From the NCBI GenBank assembly GCA_037975125.1, contig CM075862.1:64584078-64648077 (forward strand): 64,000 nt of DNA. Reading direction: 5' to 3'. Numbering within the stretch: position 1 is the stretch's first letter; each line of letters begins with the position of its first letter. Shown here one piece after another: positions 12,281 to 32,259 of the stretch. The notes below the pieces were generated by a model, which had not been told where the DNA came from, did not search any database, and was given only the letters and a program-made list of their open reading frames with translations. Made by a program: the position numbers and the translations under genes. Source of the DNA: Latrodectus hesperus. Its lineage: Eukaryota > Arthropoda > Arachnida > Araneae > Theridiidae.

Positions 12281-12922
12281 TTTCTTTTATTTGAGCCGAT
12301 ATAAATGAATTGACAATGTTTATTATTCTAGCTTTGTTCTATATGCAAGTTAAGGTTTGTAAATGTATTTACACACTAATATTTGCTAAGGAAAAGATAT
12401 TAAAATTTGCTAAAGATCATATATCTTTTATTGTAAAAGAATCGAATGATCTTGTTCATCGCATTCATATCAAATCATCAACTAAGAATCTTTTTTTAAC
12501 AGATGGCGCTCTCAGCGCTGCGATGGGATTATTTCACATTTATAAAAAGAAACATTAATTTACCTAGCGATTTCTAAAAATATAAAAATATATGTAATCT
12601 TTCGAGGTAAAAAATAATTTCGATATGTACAGAGTCAGCAGAAAAACTGCTTTTTATAAGATAAAAATATTAACGGCAAGGCAATTAGAGATATCGAATG
12701 ACTTTTTATTTGATTACGGAGAAAGACAAAAGAAAATATCTATGCTACGTGATAAATTGGCTAAAGGATTATGAAGACCGATCCAGGAGATTTTATTTTG
12801 ACTGATATGGTCATTGTTTTTGCCTGCTGTTTTTTACCTTATAAATGAATAAAAGAAAATCAAATTTGTTCAGAGTATTGTTTTTCTCAGTTAGAATATT
12901 GTTTTCAATAAAAATTGTTGAA
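12281..12922. other. Non-coding stretch with one unsupported 82-codon frame
   Basis: The frame at 12310-12558 has no family I recognise. It includes AGATGGCGCT near 12502, a short motif also seen in transposon ends here, so this may be old element debris. Confidence 0.4.
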
Positions 12923-12924
12923 TA

Positions 12925-13813
12925 CACTTATGTCCATAAATTAAGGATAATTCAGAATCACACAGAAATTGAACTCTAAAATGAAAATTTCCCATGTAGG
13001 ATTATCACACACATCTTGAAGAATAATATGCAAAGTACAAGAAACCACCAGATGGCGCCGATAGTACGTCACAATGACGAGAGTATAAGAGAGGGGTATA
13101 TAAGGAATAGTTGCAAAGAAGTAAAATTGTTCACAAGCGCTTTAAAAGCATTTCAGTGCAATAACCGCATAGTTCTGGCACAAAGGAAGTATTTGGATGA
13201 TGTTTTACGTGGTAAAATTATCGGCACTCTGGAATGTGGACAGTACGTTTTTTTCGGAGCGCCATGGGTGCAGAATTTCTGCTTATGGTTGACAGCGCCC
13301 GTCCTCACCGTGAAAACATTGTAGACGAATGGCTTCAATCGGAGGATATCACCCGTATAAATTGGTTTACATACTCACCGGACTTGAATCCTATAAAGCA
13401 TGTGTGGGAAATGATTGGCGGACGAATTGCAGCCCGTCAACCCCCTCCCACATGCCTACCGGAGCTTCGAAGAGCATTGCTTGATATGAGTGGTGCAATA
13501 TTCCCCAAGATCAGATCGATAATTTGATACTCAGCATGCCTAGGCGTTGTACGGTCTGTATTGCATCTTCTGGGGTCATACTATGTGTTAACCATCATAC
13601 AACCATGTTATGTTGATTTTTGTAAATAGGTTCTTTTTTGAAATTTTCTCCAGGGAATTTAAAATCGACAGTTTTTGTTAATGATGACAAACATATAGCA
13701 TATTTTTTGTTCTTTTGTTAAATAAATAGACTTTAGAAATAAGTCACATTTGTTTTGCTTCTGTCCCTTTCTTTGCCTGAACTTGCATTATCCTTAATTT
13801 ATGGATACGAGTG
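12925..13813 (+). mobile_element. Internally deleted Tc1-like transposon (889 bp)
   Basis: Imperfect terminal inverted repeats of about 29 bp (12925-12953 and 13785-13813) share TCCATAAATTAAGGATAAT and are bordered by TA on both sides (12923-12924 and 13814-13815), the Tc1/mariner target. Full Tc1 elements are about 1.3-1.6 kb, so several hundred bases of the middle are missing. It contains only the two ends of a transposase gene and is non-autonomous. Confidence 0.9.
13175..13527 (+). pseudogene. Tc1-family transposase remnant: N-terminal DNA-binding start joined to C-terminal catalytic end
   Basis: After a CTG at 13175, where these transposases usually have ATG, the frame reads AQRKYLDDVLRGKIIG, the opening of the helix-turn-helix domain. 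Near 13245-13260 the sequence jumps to the end of the DDE domain in another frame: EFLLMVDSARPH (second catalytic Asp), then YSPDLNPIKHVW. In active DD34E enzymes the residue before HVW is Glu; here it is Lys, with the normal 34-residue spacing kept. The first catalytic Asp and the central region are deleted. The product cannot cut DNA. The frame ends at 13527, where further C-terminal homology seems to continue in another frame. Tc1 transposases act in the nucleus on their own inverted repeats. Confidence 0.9.
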
Positions 13814-13815
13814 TA

Positions 13816-16800
13816 TAAAGTTTTACTATGAAAGTTAAAAACAATTAAAATTTTTCTCGAAAATATAATCGATGCATATGTTTTTTCGGAACAAATTGTA
13901 TTTAAACGACAAAACTAGTCACTTCAAAAGTTTTAAAAAAAAAAAAAAGGAATTTAAAATAAAGTTTCATTTTTTTATGCTGAACGATAAGAATGTATTT
14001 TTATTTTCATATACATATTCTTGTATGTTCAAACTCGTATTATATTATGGTAACAGTGTACCCCAATAAAAGTATCGATTCTTATTACGAAAATAAAGAT
14101 TATTCTTTGGATCTCTTGGAAGAATGATTTTATTATCAAGGTTTGATACGAACTTTCCTACATTTTCCTACTGTTCATTATGACCTAAGGTTACAAACAC
14201 ACTTTTCACACTTAAAGTTCTATGATTAGATCACAATTTTTGACAAAAATGGATGATTGATACATTTCTGCTTTTTGTATGCTTATCTGTTGTTATTTTA
14301 AATCTTTTTGGGGTTTCTCGTTTGTAATACGTAACGTCAACACATTATCTGTAAAAGAGTTCCAATACATTGTTAATGTCAAAAAAACCCTTTTAAATAA
14401 GATTTACACAAAAGGTAAGGTTATTTTGCACTCATACACCTACCCCCCACATACTTATAGAGCACTATACACACTTGTAGAGCTCCCCACACACTTGCAA
14501 TACAGATTAATCCATTAAACTGTAGAACTGAAGCTTAGAATACTAATAATTCTATTGACAGTTTGGTACCAAAAGTGGTTTTTATGAGATTAATTACTTT
14601 TGATATCAAGATGTCTATTGAATTGTTAGTATTATAGGCTTCTGTTCCACAGTTAACCTGATTGATTTTGTCTTGGATTTATTTTATGGTTTGAAATTCA
14701 TTGTAAACTGCCCATTCCGATAGAAATATCATTGATTTAGAAAAGAGTTATGTTAAGGCTAACATCGAATCAAATCTACTATTAACAACAATTTCTACGA
14801 TTCTTTTACAATTTTTAGTAATATTTATGATATGAAATATTTTAATTCTGTCAAATTATGGTAATAGAAAATAGCTTAGGTTCATCTTATTCTCGATCAT
14901 TATGTTTTTTTCTATTTGACTTAAGCCTTTAAAATAAATGCGTATATTATTTGCTTAGCAACATTACCCTAAAGTGGAATTGAGTGAGTGAATTAATTAA
15001 AATTTTGTGTTTTTACTTTTGATAATATAAATATACACACTATATGGTTGTAGTAACTATTAAAAATTATAATCAAGTAATTAATATCCCCATATTACTA
15101 TTATTTTTTATTGCATGATTGCTAATATTATCCTAGGTTATCAGGTAGTAGACTTGAAAGATATTTAAGTAAAAATGACAATTATTAACTGATACATATA
15201 CAAAATACAGTTGATTTTAAAAAGAACATTAGTTTTATTTTTTGCGTTTTCGAGAATTAAATGTAAATAATTTACTTTCTAATAAGGTTAATTTTAAATA
15301 CGAGAGATTTGTTTGTTAAAATAACTTCATCAGATTTCTTTTTATTGTTATAAAAAGTACAGATTTGATTTTAAGAAAAACTGTTACACACAGCCCGTAT
15401 AAATAGAAGAATACAGTTATTCAGTTCAATTTTATAATTATTTCTCAAGAAGAAATATATAATTGAAAAAGCGCATATATTAATTCTTATGTATGTCACA
15501 AGGAATCTAAATAGCTGATTTTTGTATTAAATGAAAGCGTATAGCTTTTAAATTTTTGAAGCATGATTGGAAAAGTTTCTTATCATTCTAAATCGGCTTT
15601 TCTAAATGTCTATGGAGATGAAGAAAAAACTTGATATTATAATATATCTGAATAAGATTGTATACTAAATATAAACTTTAAATTGTTGTAAATAAATATA
15701 ATCTGTTAATTAGAAATCATGTAAAAACATAGCATCTTCATTAAGATGTTATTAAAAATTATCAATGAGACTTACACTTATATTATTTGTAGCAGTGTCA
15801 TAATTGTGATATACATTATATCAGGATATTAATATTATGTGAATATTTAAAGAATTATTTTATAATTTTATTAATTTATGTGTTAGATTTTAAATCAAAT
15901 TGGAAAATTAAGCATGATTTAGATTTTTTTGTCTAATCAGAATATCAGATTTATAATTAAAATTAAAGCATAAGCTTTATTATGAAAGAGGTAATCCATA
16001 AAATACTTGTGGATCATTTTATTTAAGATTTACATGTCATCATAATAAATTGATTTCTACTTAATGAACTTTTTTAAGACACAAAAATCCATAAACAAAT
16101 AAGGAAAAAAGTATGAGAAATATATCAATGATATTATTAATATTAACTCAACTAACATCTTCCTCTCATAAAAGATAAGATAAAATAGATAAAATATGTT
16201 ATATGATTACCTATTTCATTTCTTCGGAACAAATGTGATAATAGAAAATCTTAACAGCTAACAGGTTTACTAAGAATGAGCCATTTGTAGCAATTAAAGC
16301 GATTTTGTCAGAGCAGTCTTGTCTCCTTTTATATAATTTCTTGCTTAAAGCATTTGCCAAAGACAATTCAACATGCTCTTAATCTTTTAATTAAATATAG
16401 TTGATTCAATATTATATTTAGAAAAATAAAATAGAAATAAGACTGGATAATCATTAATTTTTTCCCTGCGATTCAAAGTTTCTTCAAGGACTTTACATAA
16501 ATGCAAATGTGCCATTCGGAAAATATAAAACGATATTGCAAATTTTATTTTAGAACCTGAAATTTTTAATTCATGTATGATGTTTTTTATTTTATCTGAA
16601 TATACAAAGTAGCAAATGTAAATGCCAAGTTAAAAATAAATTTCTCATTCTTAAAATGATATAAAAAACTTTTTAATTAAATCAAGAATTAAAAATACTT
16701 GGGATAATATTTGCAGGGTTTAAATGTAGTCGAAAACACTAAAATTGAAAAAAAAGTTCTTTTTACAGTTTCTTTTTTTCAGTCCTGAGATGTTAAAATT

Positions 16801-17626
16801 GTTAAAATTAAGTGTATTTTCCAACTCTGAGTTTTTATTTTCATACAAAAAAGGCAACAATTGTATTAAAAAAAAACTTACATTACTGATAAAATATTTA
16901 TTGGCTACATAGTTTACTTAGGCAAAAATATTTTGACACTGTTTGAATTTTTTAAATAGGTGAAGTGTTTTAATGTATGATTGCCCAAATTGTAATTGTA
17001 GATATTTTGTCAATCTTGGCAGCACTATTTGGTACTTTATTGCTCGTATTAGCAATTTGGTAGTACCATTAATTCTTATTATGAGATTATAAGCCAACAT
17101 AAGATTCACAAAAAATTAGTGTCTATTGTCATACATTATTTTTCGACTCTGAATGGGTTTATTATTTTAATGGGACTTATTAGAATTAAATCACTGATAA
17201 TATTCCTAAATTATGGGGTACATAACAAGTTGTGATTAATCTACACTGTTATACTATTCAAGAATTTTAAATTACACTTATACTATTCAAGAATTAAGAC
17301 AAATTTTCTGTCTTAATGACAGAAAATTTGATCAAAAATTGCAGCACTATAATAGTAAATGAATTAGACTAAAATAATTAAGATCAAGAAGTATATATTT
17401 ACATCTAATAAAAAGTTAATTTCAGCTTCACAGAATAAAAAAAATTGGAATATGCGATATCAGCGTACTGGATATTTATCTGGGATAAGAAAAAGTGTTG
17501 ATCAATTACCAACAGTAAAATTTTACCAACAATAATATACCAACAATAAATGGGGTGAGAAGAGCACTCACAATAATAAGTAAATTGTCAATCCTATGTC
17601 TTAAATATTTATAAGAGGCTTGTAAA
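13816..17626. other. AT-rich non-coding stretch
   Basis: Short frames (13872-14069, 14279-14518, minus 17109-16918) are compositionally ordinary for AT-rich DNA and match nothing I know. No element ends found apart from a short hairpin at 17300-17330. Confidence 0.5.
17300..17330. repeat. Perfect inverted repeat, 13-bp arms
   Basis: CAAATTTTCTGTC (17300-17312), 5-nt spacer, GACAGAAAATTTG (17318-17330). Just upstream TTATACTATTCAAGAATT occurs twice (near 17250 and 17278). Confidence 0.85.
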
Positions 17627-18012
17627 GTGAAGTGGTAGCCTAGTAGTTTGGGAATAGGCCTTCCGTCCTGAAGGGTGGGGTTCGATTCCGAATTCCGCCA
17701 AAGACCCACTGAGTACATGTGATGTACGTGCTCATTAAATCTGTGGAATCAAAATTACTGTGGTCAGTAGTTGAGCAATTACCATGAATGTAATGTTCTG
17801 GTGAAAATTTCCTCCCCCTTCAGATCAATGTCAAAATTAAGGGAGTGAATTCTCTTGTGGTGCTATCTATCGGAGGAGCTTATACTAAAGTCGTATTTCA
17901 CTTTCGTGGTGCTCTTTGTAAACAAAAAACGCATCCTACTGACTTAAATTCGCAAAGCCTATGGCATAGTGCATAGGCTTGTCCAAGTGTCATAAGTAAC
18001 AACAACTACAAA
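17627..18012 (+). mobile_element. tRNA-headed SINE, family A, copy 3
   Basis: Plus strand: TAGCCTAGTAGTTTGGG (box A-like) and GGTTCGATTCC at 17689-17699 (box B), the family A body including GGTGCTATCTATCGGAGGAG, and a TAACAACAAC tail at about 18000-18010. It is more diverged from copies 1 and 2 than they are from each other by eye. Confidence 0.87.
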
Positions 18013-20044
18013 AATTTGTATTTAAAGATTTTTTATTTATGTTTGAAAATTTTTTATCAAAATAAATTTACCACAGTTAAATTTTAATTTAATTTTTATG
18101 AATAGTGTTTAGTATTTTTGAATAATATTTATTAATGTATCTAAAATTGAAATGTAAGATGAAACAATAAATAAATTGAAAGAGTTTTACTCAATTTATT
18201 ACATTTGATGAGTATTGGTAGTTTTTAACATCAGAAATTGACTTCTTCTTTGTCTTACTTCTGAAATTTTTAAATCAGTCAACCTACTTAATTATAATCT
18301 TGGTGAGAATACGCCTTTTAAAATTCTGGAAGGTATACCGCTGAGAAGAAAAGACTACCAACTCATTGTCTACATTGTCATTCAGTTATCACTATTTCGT
18401 TCTAAATGGTTAAATACTGGATATTACAAAGGTTGCAATCACTAAAATTTTATTGCTTATTTGTTTTTGTAGCAGAAATATAAAAATTTAAAACTATATT
18501 TCTGCTTCCAGATATGATAAAAATTTGAGAACACTTTGGTAAAAATATTAATCATACTTTTATTTTAATCATTCAATGTAAACCAATTAACAGCTAACAA
18601 ACAGTTATCAGTAATATATTAAAAATGTGGGGATCAATAACTATATTTTTACTCATTTTAACAACAATTAATAGAAGAATTACTTTATTTTAACTATAGT
18701 AAACAACTATAAATTTGATTTTTAAAAATTAAGTTTACTTTTAATAAAATTTAAATTTTTAGAATTTGAAATATACATTTAAACGAATATAATTCCAATT
18801 TTTTACAATTATATACACTATGGAAATAAAAAGTATCATAAATATTACTACTTTAAGATTAGGAGGATTACTTTAATTGCAAGAAAGAAAGAAATTTTAT
18901 ATATGATTATCCATTGCTGATTTTGTAGTCATGCAGAGAATGAAAAAGATTTTTAAATTTAAAATAATTATGGCAGAATAAGGATATGTAACACTTACAT
19001 ATTTTTAAGACTTTCACATTACGAAGCATATGAACATAATTTAAAATGCTTAAAAAATTACTAACCAATTTAATTTTGAATAAAATTTATTATATGACAA
19101 AACTCAGTAATATTTCTTCCAGTGAATTGTTTTCCTGCAGTTTGTGTGTTCCTTTCTTAGGAATAAAAGTACTTATTAATAAGAAATAAAAATGACTAAA
19201 CTTAACATTATGGTAAAAAAAGAAGTAAAAGATCTTTAAAGAACAAAGGCATTCACGATTTAGTTCATTATCGGGATATGTTTTATTAGTCTGGAAGGGT
19301 AAAAAATATATCAAATTCATCACCTACCTATTTTTAATGAGTTATTATTTTTTATGATTATTTTGCTTATGCTGAATATAAAAGAAATACTTACAATATT
19401 TTTTTCTCAAATACAAGATGTTTTACACACGGGTTATGAACGTGGATTATGCTAACCGTTTTGTTGATCAAACTTAAAAGATACTAATAAAAGCTACAAA
19501 ATGTTTCCATTATTCATTTATCCTCGCACTGTGCATTAATTCCAGTTGATGACTTAAATTGAACAAGTTAAACTAAGTTAATACTTATCGTTAATTCAAA
19601 TAATTTTTTTAAAATTTATCTTATAGTGTGACAGAAATATACTATCACATAAATATTTATTCACTTAGTTTTTACAAAATTTCCTAAAATAACACTGATT
19701 TAATTTAAATATACGAATTAATCTTTTCAACAATATCTCTTCCTTTAATTAATAAAAAGTTAGTTGACATTACTTACATACGTATTTGTTTATTTTGGAA
19801 ACAGTATATTCAAATTAAATTGTAGCACATGGTTTTAAAATATATAAAAAATACCATACAAATTACTTGGTCTAATTAGATGAAATTCAAAAAAATAAAA
19901 AGCTATTTATTTTGGAAAGGTAATCTTATAATATGTTAGAGTGCTCTTTATTTGGTAAATGTTAGTATTTTTTCTTTTACTTAATATAATTTTTTGAATT
20001 TCTTTTTAATTTTGAGAAGAACATTTTATCTCTTTTTTTCTAAA
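18013..20044. other. AT-rich non-coding stretch
   Basis: A minus-strand 77-codon frame (19323-19090) is not recognisable. Nothing else supported. Confidence 0.5.
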
Positions 20045-20053
20045 ATTTGAACT

Positions 20054-20373
20054 AAGTTGTCACCTTAATGGTTAGCTCTTTGGTTTCCTGTCCAATTATT
20101 CATGGGTTCGAATTTGTCATCAGTTATTATTTTTAATAGTATTTTTTAATTCACTTTAAGCTATCGGGTCCAGTCGGATTCACTTTTGTGTCGGATCCGT
20201 AGCACGATAAACAATCTAGGCCAAATCATCAAACATTGGATTTCAGACTCCCTAAATACCTAGTGGTAGAAACTTGTGTATATAGCCTAATATTTGCTGC
20301 AGTTTGTTTGTAAGTCAAATGCGGTTATTTTTTCTTTAATCTGATATGTATCCTGAATAAACTAAACTAAAGT
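20054..20373 (+). mobile_element. tRNA-headed SINE-like element, family D
   Basis: The head holds TTAATGGTTAGCTC (box A-like) and GGTTCGAATTT at 20105-20115 (box B with end mismatches), followed by a body with CCAGTCGGATTCAC and an AATAAACTAAACTAAA tail. ATTTGAACT flanks it at 20045-20053 and 20374-20382, a 9-bp candidate TSD. Only copy in the window. Confidence 0.75.
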
Positions 20374-20382
20374 ATTTGAACT

Positions 20383-23523
<3,141 letters not shown>

Positions 23524-23687
23524 CAGGGTTAGCAAGAAATAAGTTTCCCACGTCAGAGGGCTGTAGAATATGTTCTATTTGTCCAAATGAAATAAAATTT
23601 GAACTACAGATAATTCAAATGATGCGCTTGACATTTATTAAAAAAATAAGTAGTACAAAATTGCACCGATAGATGGCGCTGTAATAC
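23524..23687 (+). repeat. Left terminal inverted repeat of the 23.5-kb transposon
   Basis: Pairs with 24969-25129. A recognition site for the transposase is expected in the terminal part. Confidence 0.9.
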
Positions 23688-23753
23688 ACATAAAACATTT
23701 GATTTGCTTTATAAATGTTAAATAATAATAATAATAAAGTAGCATTACAACTG

Positions 23754-24938
23754 TTAAACATGCCCCCCTTCATTTTCAACAATGTGTTCTAATCGCAGAA
23801 CCATATTTTCGACAGCAGACCGGAGTGAGACTGTCGGAATATCAAGGAGATGACGCCGAATACTGTCCTTCAGATCTGGTACAGATGCTGGCCTTTTACG
23901 GTAGACATTGTCCTTCAAAAAATCCCACAACCAAAAGTTGCAGGGGGTTATATCCGGTGAACGAGGAGGCCATGCCATAGGGAAATGACGGCTGATAACC
24001 CGTGCCTCAGTAATTTACTGTGTTAGCAGTTGCTTTACACGACGATCAATATGAGGAGGTGCGCCATTCTGCATGAAAATGATGTCCTGAAGGCATCCAC
24101 GCTGCTGTAGTTGTAGGATTTTAAAATCTCTCAGCATATCTTGGTACCGTTGTCCTGTGATCGAACAGGTTTCGATTCCATTTGCAGTTATCTCTTCAAA
24201 AAAAATACGGTCCAATCACAAAAGTAGCCGTAAACCACCATACTGTCACTTTTCAGGATGCAAGGGTTTTTTCTGGATAGCGCGAGGGTTTTCCGCTGCC
24301 CAAATTCGACAATTGTGGGTGTTGACTTGTCCATTAAGTTGAAAGCGGGCTTCTTCAGTCCACAGAATATTCCATGGCCAAGTGACGTCAACCACCATTC
24401 GAGCAAGGAACTGAAGTGCAAAAGTTTTACGAACCTCTAAGTCCCCGTTCTGCTACAAGTGCAGAGAATTGATTTTGTAGGGATAAAAATGCAAAATCCA
24501 CCGTAAGATTTTTCGTACAGGGGAATACGGCATATCGAATACACGGGAAACAACTGGCACACTCACACTAACATCCGGCGACTGACTGCTGGCTTCAACG
24601 TTCGCGGTAGCCACATTTTAGACGCTAGAAGACTGGATTGGCTTTCGTCCTCTACCGGGAAGAATTGCAAGTTGTCCAGTTCTTTCAAATTTCTGTATCA
24701 TCTTGCATAACGCACATGGAGACACTGGACCTCTTCGTATCTGCATCATGCGGCAAAATTCTTTTACAACTGCAACGGAGTTCTGCTGGTTCTTGTATAA
24801 CAATTTTACAAGTAGCGCTTTTTCTTGTAAAGATGGCATGATGTGCAGAGAAGTAACTAATGCTCGTTCAGAATTCACCTTCTTTTTACCCAAAGATAAT
24901 GCTAATAGGGTTGCGCTGTAAAGCAAATGACTTTTCAT
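23754..24938 (-). pseudogene. Transposase (N-terminal DUF4817-like HTH plus DDE_3-type catalytic domain), inactivated
   Basis: One minus-strand frame of 395 codons runs from ATG at 24938 (a second ATG at 24839 starts MPSLQEKALLVKLLYKN, the more typical start) to a stop at 23754. The N-terminal part shows the KFERTGQL... GRGRKP pattern of DUF4817-type DNA-binding domains. The catalytic part keeps its landmarks, but every expected acidic residue is changed: ILWTEEARF (Glu, codon 24356-24354), FMQNGAPPH (Asn, 24068-24066), and SPDITPCNFWLW (Asn, 23939-23937). The last two are 42 residues apart. Several in-frame stops (after SSSV near 24618, at about 24458, and two near 24200-24230) break it, with local frame disturbance near 24220. 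It cannot encode an active enzyme. Confidence 0.88.
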
Positions 24939-24968
24939 ATTTTCAGTATATGCAAATAAGTAATATTA

Positions 24969-25129
24969 GTATTACAGCGCCATCTATCGTCGAAGTTTTG
25001 TACTATTTTTTAAAATAAATGTCAAGCGCATCATTTGAATTATCTGTAGTTCAAATGTTATCTCATTTGGACAAATAGAACGTATTCTACAGCCCTCTGA
25101 AGTGGGAAACTTATATCTTGCTAACCCTG
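24969..25129 (-). repeat. Right terminal inverted repeat of the 23.5-kb transposon
   Basis: Reverse complement of 23524-23687 with about a dozen differences and short indels. Confidence 0.9.
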
Positions 25130-26012
<883 letters not shown>

Positions 26013-26443
26013 TACATAAATGTGGATGTAAAGTTCTATATCATGAAAAGTAATTTTTTATATTGCAATTTCTTTGAACATTTGACATAAAGGTGGATGT
26101 AAAGTTCTATATCACGAAGAGTAAATTTTTATATTAAAATTTCTTTGAACATTTTACATAAAGGTGGATGTAAAGATCTATATTATGAAGAGTAATTTCT
26201 CATATTGGAATTTCTTTGAACATTTTACATAAAAAGGTTTATGTAAAGTTCTATATCATGAAGAGTAATTTTTTATATTGGAATTTCTTTGAACATTTTA
26301 CATAAAGGTGGATGTAAAGTTCTATAGCAGGAAGAGTAATTTCGAATATTGGAATTTCTTTGAACATTTTACAAAAAGGTGGATGTAAAGTTCTATATCA
26401 TGAGGAGTAATTTTTTGTATTGGAATTTCTTTGAACATTTTAT
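26013..26443. repeat. Minisatellite, six copies of a 71-bp unit
   Basis: GTGGATGTAAAGTTCTATA (or its variant GTTTATG...) recurs at 26022, 26093, 26164, 26237, 26308 and 26379: four of the five steps are exactly 71 bp, one is 73. Units also share GGAATTTCTTTGAACATTTTA. The first is most diverged. No long open frame crosses it. Confidence 0.95.
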
Positions 26444-27711
26444 CACTTACTCCTTACCCAAATGCCAAATAAGCTTCATGAAGTACCCAAAATAACTGAG
26501 TCCGAACGTAGTTCTGTATAAGACTGTTATCTTCTTTAACAGTATAAATGTGAGTTGTATTTCGTTTTCTACAATAGCTTCATCACACTAATTCAGCAAC
26601 CAATATTCTGCTTCATTCTTAGTAGTCATATTTTGGCTTTTTGTTCATTATTTATTAACTTCTGCTAAGTATATTCGGTTATTGAAAACACTATTTATTT
26701 TGCAACATTAACCCGAACTTTCAACAGTTCATCGTCGAATCGTTATTTTTTGCATATGTCCCCTGAATCCTTCTGTAATACTACAGTTAGTTGCTAAATT
26801 TTCAGGAATCATCCAAAAAAGTAATTGTTGTTGAATGAATGTAGGAAAAACTGAGCAACACTTCTGAACAAACAAAAGAGCAACTGTATAAGATTGATAA
26901 TATCAGAAACCTTTTTCCTAATGAGTGCTTTTCAGGCATATGCAGTTGCACTTCGACCTGTGCTATTATAAGATTGAAAAAAAGTGGTTTCGGTACTATA
27001 AATAATTTTTAAGGTATTATAAAAACATGTATATCTCATTAATGTTCAAGGGATTACCAGTAACTTTATCTCAAGTCCTGATACTTCGCATGAAATAATC
27101 AAAAATACATAGTAAATTGAAGTATTAGTTTCTGATGTACTAACTTGATTTCTAAAACAATATTTTATTATATTCTTAGTTTTCTGAGTTTACAGACGTT
27201 TAAAACTGAAAACAGAATAAAATGAGAAATTTATTAAAAAAAAATCAGAATGTTGTGATGGTAATATAGCATTAGACTTTTCTTAAACTGACACATAATT
27301 TGCCGCACACAAGTCATTTAATTAATTAAAAATTAAATATTGTACATTAATTTTTTTTAGGTAAGAAAAAATATAAAATTTAGTTTAAAGTTGTTTGAAA
27401 AAGATTACCTCTAAGTCATAGTATCCAATAATTTAACTTTTTAAGAAGTGTAATTTTGAAAACAGGAAAAATTGAAAATTTTTCCAGCTATTTCTTCAAA
27501 ATATTTATTTTAAGTAATTATGAAGTATAATTCTCGTGCAACTGAAGGAAAGCATTTCAGATTTTAGAATTTTTTCCTTAGTTCTGAAATGGAATACGTT
27601 TTTTAATGCAAGTATCTCTATAAATTCCTCAGATATTACATATAACATAGCTTTCATACAGAAATTAAACGGCATTCTTTAAGAGGATTTACAAATTAGA
27701 TAAGAAAAGTT
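26444..27711. other. Non-coding stretch
   Basis: The first 120 bp are less AT-rich, but no family is recognisable. No gene seen. Confidence 0.5.
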
Positions 27712-27988
27712 ATTGTTGTTTGCCAGCTAGTCTGGCATTATGGGGTGCGCTGTTCCCCCACTTTTCCAACTGAGCCATATTTTGGTGTAGAGTCCAACTT
27801 CCTCTGTACATACATGCCATAGGGACCCGTTTATGGAGTAGGCAACCATTCACGACCCTTTTATACAAGGAAAGGACAAATACAGGATAGATAAAGAGAG
27901 AAAATAAATGCATGCCCGTACCGGGATTTGAACCCAGGACCTCCCTATTCGCAGTCAGGCACGCTAACCACTAGACAAGTTGAGAGGC
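27712..27988 (-). mobile_element. tRNA-headed SINE, family B, copy 2
   Basis: Minus strand: head GCCTCTCAACTTGTCTAGTG with GGTTAGCG-like box A, then GGTTCAAATCC (box B, one mismatch) near 27930-27940, and a body that shares the ACCCGTTTATGG block with the copy at 2741-3060. Possible imperfect TSD (AAGAAAAGTT left, AAGAAAATTT right). Older than copy 1. Confidence 0.8.

Positions 27989-32259
<4,271 letters not shown>

Larger units (their letters stand above)
23524..25129 (-). mobile_element. 1606-bp TIR transposon of the IS630-Tc1-mariner superfamily (DUF4817 type)
   Basis: Long inverted repeats (about 164 bp at 23524-23687, 161 bp at 24969-25129) begin CAGGGTTAGCAAGA on both ends and include AGATGGCGCTGTAATAC at the inner edge. 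TA flanks both sides (23522-23523, 25130-25131). The two TIRs differ at about a dozen positions, so the copy is not new. One transposase gene lies on the minus strand between them. Both outer flanks are TA-type microsatellite, suggesting insertion into an existing (TA)n array. Confidence 0.93.

Noticed and set aside
12310..12558. 82-codon open frame
   Set aside because: No domain, no codon-use contrast, no homologue recognised; length is unremarkable for this composition.
14279..14518. 79-codon open frame
   Set aside because: No recognisable motif; composition typical of AT-rich background.
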